Assembly: GCF_000422465.1 (NCBI RefSeq)
Contig: NZ_KE383842.1
Span: forward strand, 165,040-229,039
From: Paenibacillus harenae DSM 16969
Lineage (GTDB): Bacteria > Bacillota > Bacilli > Paenibacillales > Paenibacillaceae
Length of the DNA stretch: 64,000 nucleotides
Reading direction: 5' to 3'
Translations under genes and position numbers: made by a program
In this document: positions 23,585 through 32,466 of the stretch, piece after piece
Numbering within the stretch: the first letter of the stretch is position 1
Layout: each line of letters begins with the position of its first letter
The notes under the pieces: generated by a model
Told to the model about the DNA's origin: nothing
Seen by the model: only the letters and a program-made list of their open reading frames with translations
The model's database searches: none

Positions 23585-24989
23585 AAATTTTATTCGTTAC
23601 GTTATTAACGAAACCGTAGACAAGGCGATTACGAGAGCTATTAGAGATCAATATACGGAGAACCTGTACGAAATGATTCCCGCAACCAGGAAGGTAGGCG
23701 TAACCAACCTTATGGAGATCGTCATGCGGGCTAATCAAGGCACACCCGTCTCACGGCCTCTTGGAAGCCCTTTACATCTATCTCCTTGGGAGAAAATCCT
23801 TTTCAATCCGGTTCACCTCTTTCGTTTGCCGACGCCTGAGAACGTCGGAATACGCACTTCAACTTCAATCGGTCACCGCGCAAGAAAACCAATGACCCTT
23901 TCGATTCCTATTATGATTGCCGCCATGTCTTTTGGGGGGGCGTTAAGTAAAAGCACGAAAATCGCTTTGGCCAAGGCGGCTTCCGCCGCCGGAACGGCAA
24001 CAAATACAGGCGAGGCCGGGCTGGTTGAGGAAGAAAGGGAAGCGGCTCAATTGTTAATTGGGCAGTACAACCGTGGCGGATGGATGAACACCCCCGACAA
24101 ATACAACCGTCTGGATGCCATTGAAATTCAGCTAGGGCAAGGAGCGCAAGGTTCAACGCCGCAGCGGACGACATCCAAAAATATTGGCGAGGATTTTCGA
24201 GAGGTTTTTGGCCTAAAGGAAGGGGAAGACGCTTTGATACATTCCCGGCTTCCGGGAGTAAATTCAAAAGATGATTTTATTCAATTGGTAAGGCGATTAC
24301 GTGATGAAACCGGCGTTCCCATAGGTTTGAAAATTGCCGCGACCCATCACCTTGAGAAAGAATTGCAAATCGCTGTTGAAGCGGATGTTGATTTCGTAAC
24401 CCTAGACGGTGCGGAGGGCGGAACACATGGGGGGTCGCCAACCTTGCAGGATGACGTTGGATTGCCTACTTTATTTGCGATTACAAGAGCAACTGAGTTT
24501 TTTGAGCGAAAAGGGGTATTTCGGGATATTAACCTAATTGCAACAGGGGGATTAGTAACGCCGGGTCAAATGCTGAAGGCGATCGCGTTGGGGGCGGATG
24601 GCGTCTATATCGGCACGGCTGCCATTATGGCGCTAGTAAGCGAGCAGATGGTGAAAGCCGTGCCTTTCGAGCCGCCAACAAGCTTAGTCGTCTATACTGG
24701 GAAACTGACAGACAAGTTAGACATAGACCTGTCGGCAATGAATTTGGTCAGATACTTGAACGCTTGCGTCATGGAGATGGAACAAGTGGCGATGACACTC
24801 GGTAAAACGGCTTTAACCGACATATCCAAATCGGACCTATGTACGATTGACCCCTTTATTGCCAAAGCAAGCGGAATCCAGCTTGGATACGTTGCCCCGG
24901 AAAATCAAGACCGATTCTTTGAAGAAACCAAACCGTTATTTCATCCTTATGAGGACCAAGCGGAGGAACAACAAACAAACCTTCATTAG
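23568..24989 (+). CDS. FMN-binding glutamate synthase family protein (YerD-like)
   Basis: A 473-aa protein equivalent to the FMN/glutamate synthase domain of GltB. Motifs: PIMIAAMSFGGALSKSTKIALAKAA, NTGEAGL, EIQLGQGAQGS, DFVTLDGAEGGTHGGSPTLQDDVGLPT and ATGGLVTPGQM. It lacks the amidotransferase and C-terminal GXGXG domains, like B. subtilis YerD. An N-terminal 60-residue extension precedes the barrel. The ATG at 23568 has GGGGAGA upstream. Its position among spore genes hints at a spore role, but the substrate is unknown. Confidence 0.88.
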   Translation: MLKPIENFIRYVINETVDKAITRAIRDQYTENLYEMIPATRKVGVTNLMEIVMRANQGTPVSRPLGSPLHLSPWEKILFNPVHLFRLPTPENVGIRTSTSIGHRARKPMTLSIPIMIAAMSFGGALSKSTKIALAKAASAAGTATNTGEAGLVEEEREAAQLLIGQYNRGGWMNTPDKYNRLDAIEIQLGQGAQGSTPQRTTSKNIGEDFREVFGLKEGEDALIHSRLPGVNSKDDFIQLVRRLRDETGVPIGLKIAATHHLEKELQIAVEADVDFVTLDGAEGGTHGGSPTLQDDVGLPTLFAITRATEFFERKGVFRDINLIATGGLVTPGQMLKAIALGADGVYIGTAAIMALVSEQMVKAVPFEPPTSLVVYTGKLTDKLDIDLSAMNLVRYLNACVMEMEQVAMTLGKTALTDISKSDLCTIDPFIAKASGIQLGYVAPENQDRFFEETKPLFHPYEDQAEEQQTNLH

Positions 24990-25031
24990 AGGGGTTACAG
25001 ACTAAGGAAGAAAAGGGGAGAAGATCAACAT

Positions 25032-25178
25032 ATGAGCGGTAAAAAAGAAAGTGTAAACAGCTCTTCAGCGGAAAAGCCCGAAATTGAACAATCAACGGAC
25101 CGGTCAGTAGATAAAGGGCAAAAACAGATCAAATCGGAAAAGCTTCGCTATGAAAATGCCGATGAAATTTATGAATAA
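25032..25178 (+). CDS. 48-aa hydrophilic protein
   Basis: A small gene with GGGGAG upstream of ATG 25032, 42 bp after the glutamate synthase family gene. The product is highly charged and low in hydrophobic residues (Ser/Glu/Lys/Gln-rich, ending RYENADEIYE), as in many small spore proteins. No family recognised. Confidence 0.6.
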   Translation: MSGKKESVNSSSAEKPEIEQSTDRSVDKGQKQIKSEKLRYENADEIYE

Positions 25179-25241
25179 AATAGCGGGAAGCATAAGGGAG
25201 ATGGAAGTGATGATTACGTTTCGGAAAAAGGTGAGGAATGT

Positions 25242-25457
25242 ATGAGCCGTTTGGCGGACATCCTTGATAACCATCAAAATCTGGATCATTTTTTCTCGAT
25301 TATTAAACATTACGGGGTCAGCGCCGAGTATCTCTCTCTTGCCCTCATTCGTCAGTTTGAGAGCGAATCGGAGGGTAACGAAGATGACGAGGAAGGAAAT
25401 AGCGGCTATTCGCAAGAACTGGTCGATGACTTGAAGCAGTTTTGCGCAAGATTCTGA
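25242..25457 (+). CDS. 71-aa small acidic protein
   Basis: ATG at 25242 follows GGTGAGGA. The product has a helical N-terminus (LADILDNHQNLDHFFSIIKHYG) and an acidic linker ESESEGNEDDEEG. Function unknown. It lies in a run of small genes after the YerD-like gene and may be in the same transcript. Confidence 0.65.
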   Translation: MSRLADILDNHQNLDHFFSIIKHYGVSAEYLSLALIRQFESESEGNEDDEEGNSGYSQELVDDLKQFCARF

Positions 25458-25559
25458 AGCCGTCTCAAGGATACAGTCTGTAAGGGCTCGCTGCCCGTCA
25501 CGGCAAAGGCTGCTTTTTGCAGACGAAACGCAGTTATCATAAAGTTAAAGGAGAATATC

Positions 25560-25805
25560 ATGAAAAAAAATGAAGATGAAAAAGACGCAGGGTTTTCCGA
25601 GCTCGCTACAGTTGAATCACGAAGAAATGAGTTGACCGCAGAAGAATTTCCTGAAGGCCCTTATGGTTCCAGTATTCCATCCGTTGATATCGGCAAAAGT
25701 ACGCCTTGGCGTAAAGACCAACGTGTATCTAATCCATATGGTTATGAGAATAAAGATTTGCATGAGGATTTGCCGCGCGAGTATCCGCCGGATTATGAGC
25801 CTTAA
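25560..25805 (+). CDS. 81-aa hydrophilic protein
   Basis: ATG at 25560 follows AAAGGAG. The product is Pro/Tyr/charged-rich, with LTAEEFPEGPYGSSI, STPWRKDQR and LHEDLPREYPP; it seems disordered and reminds me of small conserved proteins of Bacillales, though I cannot name the family. A strong terminator follows. Confidence 0.7.
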   Translation: MKKNEDEKDAGFSELATVESRRNELTAEEFPEGPYGSSIPSVDIGKSTPWRKDQRVSNPYGYENKDLHEDLPREYPPDYEP

Positions 25806-25843
25806 AGGAGCAAGTAAGACATAGGTATCGAAAGGCAATGAAA

Positions 25844-25870
25844 ATGGCTGCCCGTCGGCAGCCGTTTTTT
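25844..25870 (+). terminator. Terminator after the 81-aa gene
   Basis: GGCTGCC/GGCAGCC stem with loop CGTC and a run of six T. Confidence 0.9.
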
Positions 25871-25888
25871 GGCTTGTCCCAAGCTGAT

Positions 25889-26338
25889 TTAATTGGATAT
25901 CCATTCATATTCAATATCCGGCAAATTTTCTTCATTTTCATAACCGCGCCCAATGATGCTAAATCCATGCTTTTCATAAAATCGCCGAGCATTTTTATTT
26001 ACTTCAAATGTGTATAATGTTAATCTCCCGATTGATTGTTTCTTTGCTCTATCAAGCAACCTCCGACCTATGCCGATTCCTTGATATTCGTTATGAATAT
26101 AAAGCTGGCTTATCTCCTTTTTATTATAGGCAATCATACCGGCTACTTTATCACCAATTAACGCGATTTCAATTTGAAACTGTTCGGGTAAAATATGATT
26201 TAAAAAATAAACATGATTTTCAAAGCTGTGCGTTTCTTTCTTACCGATCGCCTTTTCCTTGCTACCTCTCCACATTTCAACCGTTTGCTCAGCGTACATA
26301 GAATGATACGGAATAATTTTGATTTCCTGCTGGTTCAC
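25889..26338 (-). CDS. GNAT family N-acetyltransferase
   Basis: A 149-aa acetyltransferase: strand ISQLYIHNEYQGIGIGRRLLDRA contains the acetyl-CoA binding Q/RxxGxG/A motif, followed by LYTFEVNKNARRFYEKHGF. The substrate is unknown. GTG at 26338 is chosen because AGGAGGG lies four to five bases before it; the ATG at 26353 overlaps that site. Convergent to the small spore genes. Confidence 0.88.
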   Translation of the reverse strand: MNQQEIKIIPYHSMYAEQTVEMWRGSKEKAIGKKETHSFENHVYFLNHILPEQFQIEIALIGDKVAGMIAYNKKEISQLYIHNEYQGIGIGRRLLDRAKKQSIGRLTLYTFEVNKNARRFYEKHGFSIIGRGYENEENLPDIEYEWISN

Positions 26339-26478
26339 AAGAGCCCTCCTCATGTTTTAAGCGTTATAGCCAATCTATGCTTGCCGCAAATGAGCAATCC
26401 ATAAGAAACATCGTACTTGCCGCTATGATATATTAAACGCAAGCTAGTACACAATGCAAATCGAAAGGATGTTGGAAG

Positions 26479-26640
26479 ATGGGAGCATTGAAGCCTTATC
26501 TCATGTCGGAGGATGCAAGAGCGCAAGCGGAATTCTACACGAAAGCACTCGGAGGCGAGATCGTATCTATTATTACGCATGAATGGTTATGTGGATGATT
26601 ACGGCCGAGCAGAAGGCGGAATAACGAGAATAAAGCAGAG
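26479..26640 (+). pseudogene. Broken PhnB-like VOC gene
   Basis: ATG 26479 opens a PhnB-like N-terminus (LKPYLMSEDARAQAEFYTKALGGEI) that ends at a stop at 26596-26598 after 39 residues. In another frame, DDYGRAEGG follows. The middle of the gene seems deleted, leaving its first and possibly last parts. Confidence 0.6.
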
Positions 26641-26690
26641 TTTGCGCGGTTAACATAACATGAACGGAAAGCGATAGATGACCAGAGAGA

Positions 26691-26722
26691 AAGGGCTGCC
26701 GAATGGCAGCCCCTTCACATTT
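26691..26722. terminator. Hairpin with GGGCTGCC/GGCAGCCC arms
   Basis: An 8-bp stem with loop GAAT and a weak T tract (CTTCACATTTTT). It lies between the PhnB remnant and the convergent 61-aa gene. Confidence 0.6.
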
Positions 26723-26751
26723 TTGCCGGTTACCCAAAATCACGAGCCGCC

Positions 26752-26937
26752 TTAGCGGTCTATTCCTTCAAAATGATCTTTTTGAGTAATAAACTCGTTC
26801 GGCACATCTTCACCATCCGGGTTATTATTCTTAATCTGGCTAAGACGTCCGTTGCGAAACTCACCGCCATGAACTTTATTCTGTCTTTGGTCATTATTAT
26901 CCGTTCGATTATGCTGGTTATGGTTATAGTTAGTCAT
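26752..26937 (-). CDS. 61-aa Asn-rich hydrophilic protein
   Basis: ATG at 26937 has AAAAAAGGAG eight bases upstream. The product is rich in Asn, Gln, Asp and His (TNYNHNQHNRTDNNDQRQ) with HGGEFRNGRLSQIKNNNPDGEDVP. It looks like a small disordered spore protein, but the family is unknown. Confidence 0.6.
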   Translation of the reverse strand: MTNYNHNQHNRTDNNDQRQNKVHGGEFRNGRLSQIKNNNPDGEDVPNEFITQKDHFEGIDR

Positions 26938-27018
26938 GTTGTCATACTCCTTTTTTCAATGTGACTTTAGGATGCGTATTCCCTTTTAGAAGTATACAAA
27001 TAACTGTTATCGATTCGA

Positions 27019-27567
27019 TTAAGCCGGACAGCCGTACGGCGGTTTAGGAAAGCCCAACCGGTCCAGGTTGCCGCATACGACGCTTTGCCAATAGGCCAAT
27101 TGATCGCTCAAATCTTTTGCCGCATGCTGCTGAACGATTTGCAGGGATGCCGTTGCCGCAGCTACTTGCGGGTCGAAGGACCAGCTCCAGTAGTCGGTGC
27201 GGTCGTAGCGGCCGATCCACTTGCCGTCGACCCCGTATTTCTGCATGCCGGTTACGCCGATTACGGCGCCATCCACATTACGGAGCAAGATGAATACGCC
27301 GCCCGTAAAGCCCGTCATGAGTACATTATTTTTCGTGCGAGTCATGACGTCCAACTGTCCGGCAAGCGGTCCCGAGCGCTGCAGCGTCGCATGCGTATAC
27401 ATATTCCGTCCGCCGTCGGAACTTTTCCACGAAGCTTCTTGCGTTAACGGCCCTTCATACGCATACGCGTTGGTCGCGGTGGCCGGGAATATGGCGATCA
27501 TCGCCATGCAGGATATAGTTACCATCACCAATAGAGCCTTGAATTTACTTTTAATCATCGTCGTCAT
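27019..27567 (-). CDS. Secreted protein of unknown function
   Basis: A 182-aa protein with a clear signal peptide (basic start MIKSKFK, hydrophobic core, cleavage near NAYA-YEG at about residue 37). The mature part has a repeated aromatic/beta pattern (WKSSDGGRNMYTHATL, MTGFTGGVFILLRNVDG) and two Cys near the C-terminus (VVCGNLD, PYGCPA) that may form a disulphide. GGAGG precedes the ATG. Not recognised. Confidence 0.7.
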   Translation of the reverse strand: MTTMIKSKFKALLVMVTISCMAMIAIFPATATNAYAYEGPLTQEASWKSSDGGRNMYTHATLQRSGPLAGQLDVMTRTKNNVLMTGFTGGVFILLRNVDGAVIGVTGMQKYGVDGKWIGRYDRTDYWSWSFDPQVAAATASLQIVQQHAAKDLSDQLAYWQSVVCGNLDRLGFPKPPYGCPA

Positions 27568-27909
27568 TATTATAATCCTCCTTATTATTCTTACAAATCA
27601 TTTCCTTGCAGGTTTAAAACGGAACGTCTCGACCATACCGGTTCTTTCGATTACTTCATTCGCAATGACCTCCTGTATTCCAGATTTAAGTTGCTGAGCA
27701 CATAAGCAAATATATAACAGGATAGCATTAGCGGATATTATACGAAGGTATACTTTAAGGATAGTATGGGGTATACGTTTGTTCACGGCGTCCGCGATTT
27801 AAATTCGTGGGCTATTTATTTTAGGTGAAAGGCGCCGACTTCTGTTTAAATTCTGTTTAAATAGGTGAGTTATCATCGCTGCATAATCGGTTGTTTAGGA
27901 GGAATTGCA
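27568..27909. other. Intergenic region with tandem TTCTGTTTAAA repeats
   Basis: No gene is seen. Two adjacent copies of TTCTGTTTAAA occupy 27840-27861, about 50 bp before the ABC transporter start. The 11-bp period is one helical turn, as in binding sites of OmpR/PhoP-type regulators. The rest is AT-rich promoter-like DNA between divergent genes. Confidence 0.5.
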
Positions 27910-28941
27910 GTGGGTGTTGAACACAAAGAGAAAATACGGATAACGGATGGAGACTGGGCCGTCGAAGCAAGCGGACTCGTCAAAGCATTTGGCGCAAATC
28001 GCGCGGTGGACGGCGTAAATCTGAATGTGCGCGCCGGTACGATTTACGGCGTGCTTGGTCCGAATGGGGCAGGCAAAACCACCACGATTCGAATGTTGGC
28101 GACCCTGCTTCGGCCGGATACGGGAACGGCGCGAATTTTCGGACACGATGCGGTGAAGGAGTCGCAGATTGTCCGGCAGTTGATCGGGGTGACAGGCCAA
28201 TATGCTTCGGTCGATGAGTCGCTTAGCGCAACCGAGAACCTGATTATCTTCTCTCGGCTGCTTGGGCTGGGACGCGCAGAATCGCGGCGTAAGGCGGGAG
28301 AGCTGCTTGAGGAATTCGGTTTAACGGAAGCCGCGAGGCGGCCGCTCAAAGATTTCTCCGGAGGCATGCGGCGCCGGCTGGATCTGGCGGCAAGCCTTAT
28401 TGCCCAGCCGCCGCTAATCTTCCTGGACGAGCCGACTACCGGGCTCGACCCGCGCACACGTTCGCAGATGTGGGACACGATCCGCCGGCTGGTGAAGACG
28501 GGGTCAACCGTACTGCTAACTACGCAGTACCTCGAGGAAGCGGATCAATTGGCAGACCGGATCGCGGTTATCGATCGCGGCCAAGTCGTTGCCGAGGGCA
28601 CCGTGGATGAACTGAAATCGTCAGTAGGGACCTCATCGTTGCATTTGTCAGTCCAAAATCCGCAAGACATCGAGACCGCTCGTCAGACCGTCGAACGGAT
28701 GCTCAAGGTCCAATCCATCGTATCGTACGAAGCCGGAAAAATTACTGCCCCGATGGCGAACGCCGATTTGGTCACAGACCTGCTTATCGCCCTGCGCGAG
28801 GCGGGGATTCGGTTGGCCGAGATGAGCGTGCAGAAGCCGACCCTTGACGAAGTATTTCTAACCATCACAGGCCATGGCGTTAAGGATGAAGGGTCACTTG
28901 CTTCCTATGAATACGGTAAAGCGGAGGTTGCAAAGGTATGA
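27910..28941 (+). CDS. DrrA-type ABC transporter ATP-binding protein
   Basis: A 343-aa ATPase of the daunorubicin-resistance (DrrA) group, which exports drugs or lipids. Walker A GPNGAGKTT, signature FSGGMRRRLDLA, Walker B LIFLDEPTTGLD and the H-loop replaced by Gln (TTQYLEEAD), as is normal for DrrA. The C-terminal regulatory part (about 230-330) is typical. GTG at 27910 with TAGGAGGA upstream is chosen over an upstream ATG. Its stop overlaps the permease start (ATGA). Confidence 0.93.
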   Translation: MGVEHKEKIRITDGDWAVEASGLVKAFGANRAVDGVNLNVRAGTIYGVLGPNGAGKTTTIRMLATLLRPDTGTARIFGHDAVKESQIVRQLIGVTGQYASVDESLSATENLIIFSRLLGLGRAESRRKAGELLEEFGLTEAARRPLKDFSGGMRRRLDLAASLIAQPPLIFLDEPTTGLDPRTRSQMWDTIRRLVKTGSTVLLTTQYLEEADQLADRIAVIDRGQVVAEGTVDELKSSVGTSSLHLSVQNPQDIETARQTVERMLKVQSIVSYEAGKITAPMANADLVTDLLIALREAGIRLAEMSVQKPTLDEVFLTITGHGVKDEGSLASYEYGKAEVAKV

Positions 28942-29753
28942 GGAATACGATAATGAAACCGGGCGTCTCACGCGAACTGAAAAACTACACAAGCTTCGGC
29001 CAGTCGGTACGCAACTCGTTAACGATGGCCTATCGAGGTCTGCTGAAGTTACGGCGCACGCCCGAGCAATTGTTCGACGTTACGTTTCAGCCCATCATCT
29101 TCACCTTGATGTTTACCTACATTTTTGGCGGGGCCATCTCCGGCGACGTACAGAGCTATTTGCCCGTTATCATTCCAGGCATCCTCGTGCAGACCGTGAT
29201 CACAACCTCCATCGTCACCGGCGTTCAATTGCGCGAGGATATGGATAAAGGCGTGTTCGACCGATTCAAATCGCTGCCTATCGCGCGCATAGCGCCGCTC
29301 GCGGGAGCTTTGCTCGCAGATACCGTCCGGTATACCATCGCGACCGTGCTTACCTTTGCTATGGGCTATATAATGGGCTATCGTCCCGAAGGAGGCCTTG
29401 ATGCTGTCGCCATCGCCGCGGTTCTTGTCATTGTCTGCTCCTGGTCGATTAGCTGGATCTTCGCGTTCTTCGGCGTAATTGCCCGTACTGCCTCAAGCGT
29501 ACAGGGGATATCGATGATCGTGCTGTTCCCGCTCACTTTTCTATCGAACGCATTCGTGCCTGTCGATACCATGCCCGGCTGGCTCCAGTGGTTCGTAAAC
29601 ATGAATCCCATCTCGCATCTGGTCACTGCCGTCCGGGATCTTGCCGACTCCGGAACCGTTGGATGGGATCTTGCGATTTCTCTCGCCGGAGCCGCAGCCA
29701 TTGTGGCCATATTCGCACCGATCACGGTACGCGCCTATATGCGCAGGACATAA
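28938..29753 (+). CDS. DrrB-type ABC transporter permease
   Basis: A 271-aa ABC-2 family permease with six helices: motif TPEQLFDVTFQPIIFTLMFTYIFGGAI, then LPVIIPGILVQTVI and the C-terminal LTFLSNAFVPVDTMPGWLQWFVNMNPISH, which is diagnostic for the DrrB group. It pairs with the overlapping ATPase gene. Confidence 0.94.
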   Translation: MRNTIMKPGVSRELKNYTSFGQSVRNSLTMAYRGLLKLRRTPEQLFDVTFQPIIFTLMFTYIFGGAISGDVQSYLPVIIPGILVQTVITTSIVTGVQLREDMDKGVFDRFKSLPIARIAPLAGALLADTVRYTIATVLTFAMGYIMGYRPEGGLDAVAIAAVLVIVCSWSISWIFAFFGVIARTASSVQGISMIVLFPLTFLSNAFVPVDTMPGWLQWFVNMNPISHLVTAVRDLADSGTVGWDLAISLAGAAAIVAIFAPITVRAYMRRT

Positions 29754-29889
29754 GCGCAGTACCGCTGTCGCTCCCGGATCGCGTTGCATAAGGAAACCTA
29801 TTCTTCCAAAACTTTACATCGGTGAATGCCGGTGTCTGCTAGACTGTTCAAACTGCGGAATGATATACTGGGTACGGGTGAAGCAGACG

Positions 29890-30513
29890 ATGAACAATGA
29901 GACGAAAAACAGGGAAGAGAGCGGCGAACAAACGGCCGAAAACCAGGAAAAATTGGCTGAACTGATCAAGGCCGTGCATCATAACGGCCTTACGGCTCTG
30001 AAAATGCACTTCGATGATGTAGAAGGACAGGTAATGCATCAGAAAGATTACGGTCCGGTTTTTATCTATCAAGTGAAGGATCCTTCGAATAACGTATATG
30101 CGTGCGGTTTTTTTCTCGGCGAGCTGATTGCCAAGTTTCAGTCGGGCAATGATCCTTCCTTATGGATGTCTTCGTTTTTTGTCGAGCTGATGAAGACCGA
30201 AGGGGGAAGAGCGCTTCCCAAACCTCCGGCCGGGGAAGACGAGGCGAAAGCTTTGATCGATAAGGTGATTGTTCCGCAATGCATCACGGCGCTGCACGAT
30301 GAGTTTGCGCCGGAGAAGGTTCATGCGGGCCTTCAAATGCACGAAGAGCATGGTCCGGTCTTCGAAGCGGGATTTCCGGAGATCAAAGACGGCAATAACG
30401 TATGTGCGGTTCCTCTACATCTATTGTTTACGCACCTGCTGCTGAACCGGGATCCATCGGAGTTGCTCTTGCAGGGCATGTACAATATTCGTGAAGAACA
30501 TAGCATAAATTAA
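29890..30513 (+). CDS. Protein of unknown function with an internal duplication
   Basis: A 207-aa soluble protein. Two halves share a pattern: MHFDDVEGQVMHQKDYGPVFIYQV...YACGFFLGELIAKF in the first and LQMHEEHGPVFEAGFPEI...VCAVPLHLLFTHLL in the second, suggesting a duplicated alpha/beta domain. The ATG at 29890 has only a weak ribosome site (GGGTGAAG). No family recognised. A terminator follows. Confidence 0.65.
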   Translation: MNNETKNREESGEQTAENQEKLAELIKAVHHNGLTALKMHFDDVEGQVMHQKDYGPVFIYQVKDPSNNVYACGFFLGELIAKFQSGNDPSLWMSSFFVELMKTEGGRALPKPPAGEDEAKALIDKVIVPQCITALHDEFAPEKVHAGLQMHEEHGPVFEAGFPEIKDGNNVCAVPLHLLFTHLLLNRDPSELLLQGMYNIREEHSIN

Positions 30514-30517
30514 GAGA

Positions 30518-30543
30518 AAGCAGCCCAATCGGCTGCTTTTTCT
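30518..30543 (+). terminator. Terminator after the duplicated-domain gene
   Basis: AAGCAGCC/GGCTGCTT stem, loop CAATC, followed by TTTTCTT. Confidence 0.88.
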
Positions 30544-30686
30544 TAATATAAGCGCGCGTAATCCGAAGCAAGAACAGGGCGGTAATCCGTAAAGATCGGG
30601 TAAGGAAATAAAGAATTGTTGCTTGAATTATTAAGATGCTATCAGGATAATGGTAATCATATAGCTGGTCCATATCAATAGGTGAA

Positions 30687-32384
30687 ATGAGGTCATATCT
30701 GTTGCGGATACCAATCATGAATAAGGCCATGCTTATGCTCACCGCATTATTGTCTGTTCTTATGTTAACGGCATGCAGCCAAAACGGCGGTGCGAATAAT
30801 CAAATTTCAGATGAAAACGATAACGCAATCGAGTATCAAGAACGCGGGCTAAGCAAGTATAATCCGCCGATTGAAGTTACCTTTGTGAGGGAAACCGGCG
30901 TCGGGTTGAAAAATTTATTAAGCCAGCTGCCGGGCCAAACGTTGGAGGACAACACCTGGAGCCGCCTTTATGAGCGGGTATTGGGCATTAAAATAAAGTA
31001 TGATTGGGTCGCCAAAGGCGATCTCTATTATCAAAAATTAGGCGTTGCGCTTGCTTCGGGAGATATACCCGATATAGTAAAGGTCAATGCCCAGCAGCTC
31101 AGACTGCTCAGCAACGCAGGATTAATTCAAGATTTATCCGAAACCTACGAGAAATACGCAACTCCGTTTACCAAGCAAATCCTTAGTCAGGAAGGGACCG
31201 GTCCTTTCGATACGGCAACGATTGACGGAAAATTGATGGGAATTCCGGAAGTTGGCTCTTCTATTGAAGGAGCCCAGTTCCTATGGATCCGAACGGATTG
31301 GCTGGATCGGCTTGGCATGAAGCCGCCCCGAACCATGGATGACCTATTAGCCGTTTCGAAAGCGTTTACAGAAAATGACCCTGATCATAACGGCGATAAT
31401 GATACGTTTGGACTTGCGATTACGAATTATTTATGGGATCCCGTTATGGGGTTGACGGACTTCATGGCAGGCTACGATGCGTTCCCGAGAATTTGGATTA
31501 AGGATGATTCAGGGAAACTCGCATATGGAGGCGTCCAACCGGAGGCGAAACCGGCATTAAAAGCGCTGCAAGATATGTATCGATATGGTCAAATCGACAG
31601 CGAATTCGGATTTAAGGACGGCAATAAAGTGAAGGAGCAAGTCGCTGCCGGGAAGATCGGAATGCTGTACGGGGAGCAATGGGGATCGTTTTTGGTTCAA
31701 TCGAGCCGTGAGAACAATTCTAATGCCGAGTGGCAGGCGTTTCCGATTGTTTCCGCATCGGGAGATGCTCCGAAGGTTCCGCTCAGATTTAGCACAAGCC
31801 GGTTTCTTGCGGTGAGAAAAGACTATAAGCATCCCGAAGCGGTCATTAAACTAATTAATTTGCACCTTGAGAAGAATTGGGGAGAAACGGCTGAATACGA
31901 AACCTACTATAGTTCTCCGTTCCCGATATGGCAGCTTTCTCCCGTAACCCCTTATCCGATAAGGAAAAACCTGGAGGCGTTTCATCAACTTAACGAAGCC
32001 CGCCGCACCGGGGATGCTTCCGTGTTAAAGGACGAAGCCAAAGCTATACAGAAAAACATCGATACCTATCTGGCTGGAGAAGAAAATAAAGAATCAGGTT
32101 GGGGCTGGGAAAGGATATACGGTCCTTCGGGAGCCTTTGCCATACTTGACCAATACGAAAAGAATAATCAGTTATTGTATGAAAATTTTGTCGGAGCCCC
32201 AACGGAAACGATGATTGAGAAGCAAGCCATGCTGGATAATCTCCAACACGAGACTTTCGTTAATATCATACTCGGCAGATCCATTGACGAATTCGACCAA
32301 TTCGTTGAGGAATGGCATAAGCTTGGCGGGGAGAAGATGACAGCCGAGGTAAACCGGTGGTTTGCAGAAAGAGGCAGTGAGTAA
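30687..32384 (+). CDS. Extracellular solute-binding lipoprotein (LplA-type)
   Basis: A 565-aa family 1 binding protein of the LplA/YtcQ group. The signal peptide ends in LMLTAC with lipidated Cys30; DPDHNGDNDTFGLA is the calcium-binding-like loop common in this group. No permease genes are adjacent. Instead it is followed by a YesM-like kinase and YesN-like regulator, so it may deliver a sugar signal to the kinase or share permeases encoded elsewhere. Start: ATG 30687 has GGTGA very close; ATG 30717 is an alternative. Confidence 0.88.
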   Translation: MRSYLLRIPIMNKAMLMLTALLSVLMLTACSQNGGANNQISDENDNAIEYQERGLSKYNPPIEVTFVRETGVGLKNLLSQLPGQTLEDNTWSRLYERVLGIKIKYDWVAKGDLYYQKLGVALASGDIPDIVKVNAQQLRLLSNAGLIQDLSETYEKYATPFTKQILSQEGTGPFDTATIDGKLMGIPEVGSSIEGAQFLWIRTDWLDRLGMKPPRTMDDLLAVSKAFTENDPDHNGDNDTFGLAITNYLWDPVMGLTDFMAGYDAFPRIWIKDDSGKLAYGGVQPEAKPALKALQDMYRYGQIDSEFGFKDGNKVKEQVAAGKIGMLYGEQWGSFLVQSSRENNSNAEWQAFPIVSASGDAPKVPLRFSTSRFLAVRKDYKHPEAVIKLINLHLEKNWGETAEYETYYSSPFPIWQLSPVTPYPIRKNLEAFHQLNEARRTGDASVLKDEAKAIQKNIDTYLAGEENKESGWGWERIYGPSGAFAILDQYEKNNQLLYENFVGAPTETMIEKQAMLDNLQHETFVNIILGRSIDEFDQFVEEWHKLGGEKMTAEVNRWFAERGSE

Positions 32385-32466
32385 GGAAAGGAGGTCTTTC
32401 TCCGAATTTGTCTGCTAATAGGCATAAATCCGGTTCATTCATTACAGCAGCAACGGAGGCGTTTTC

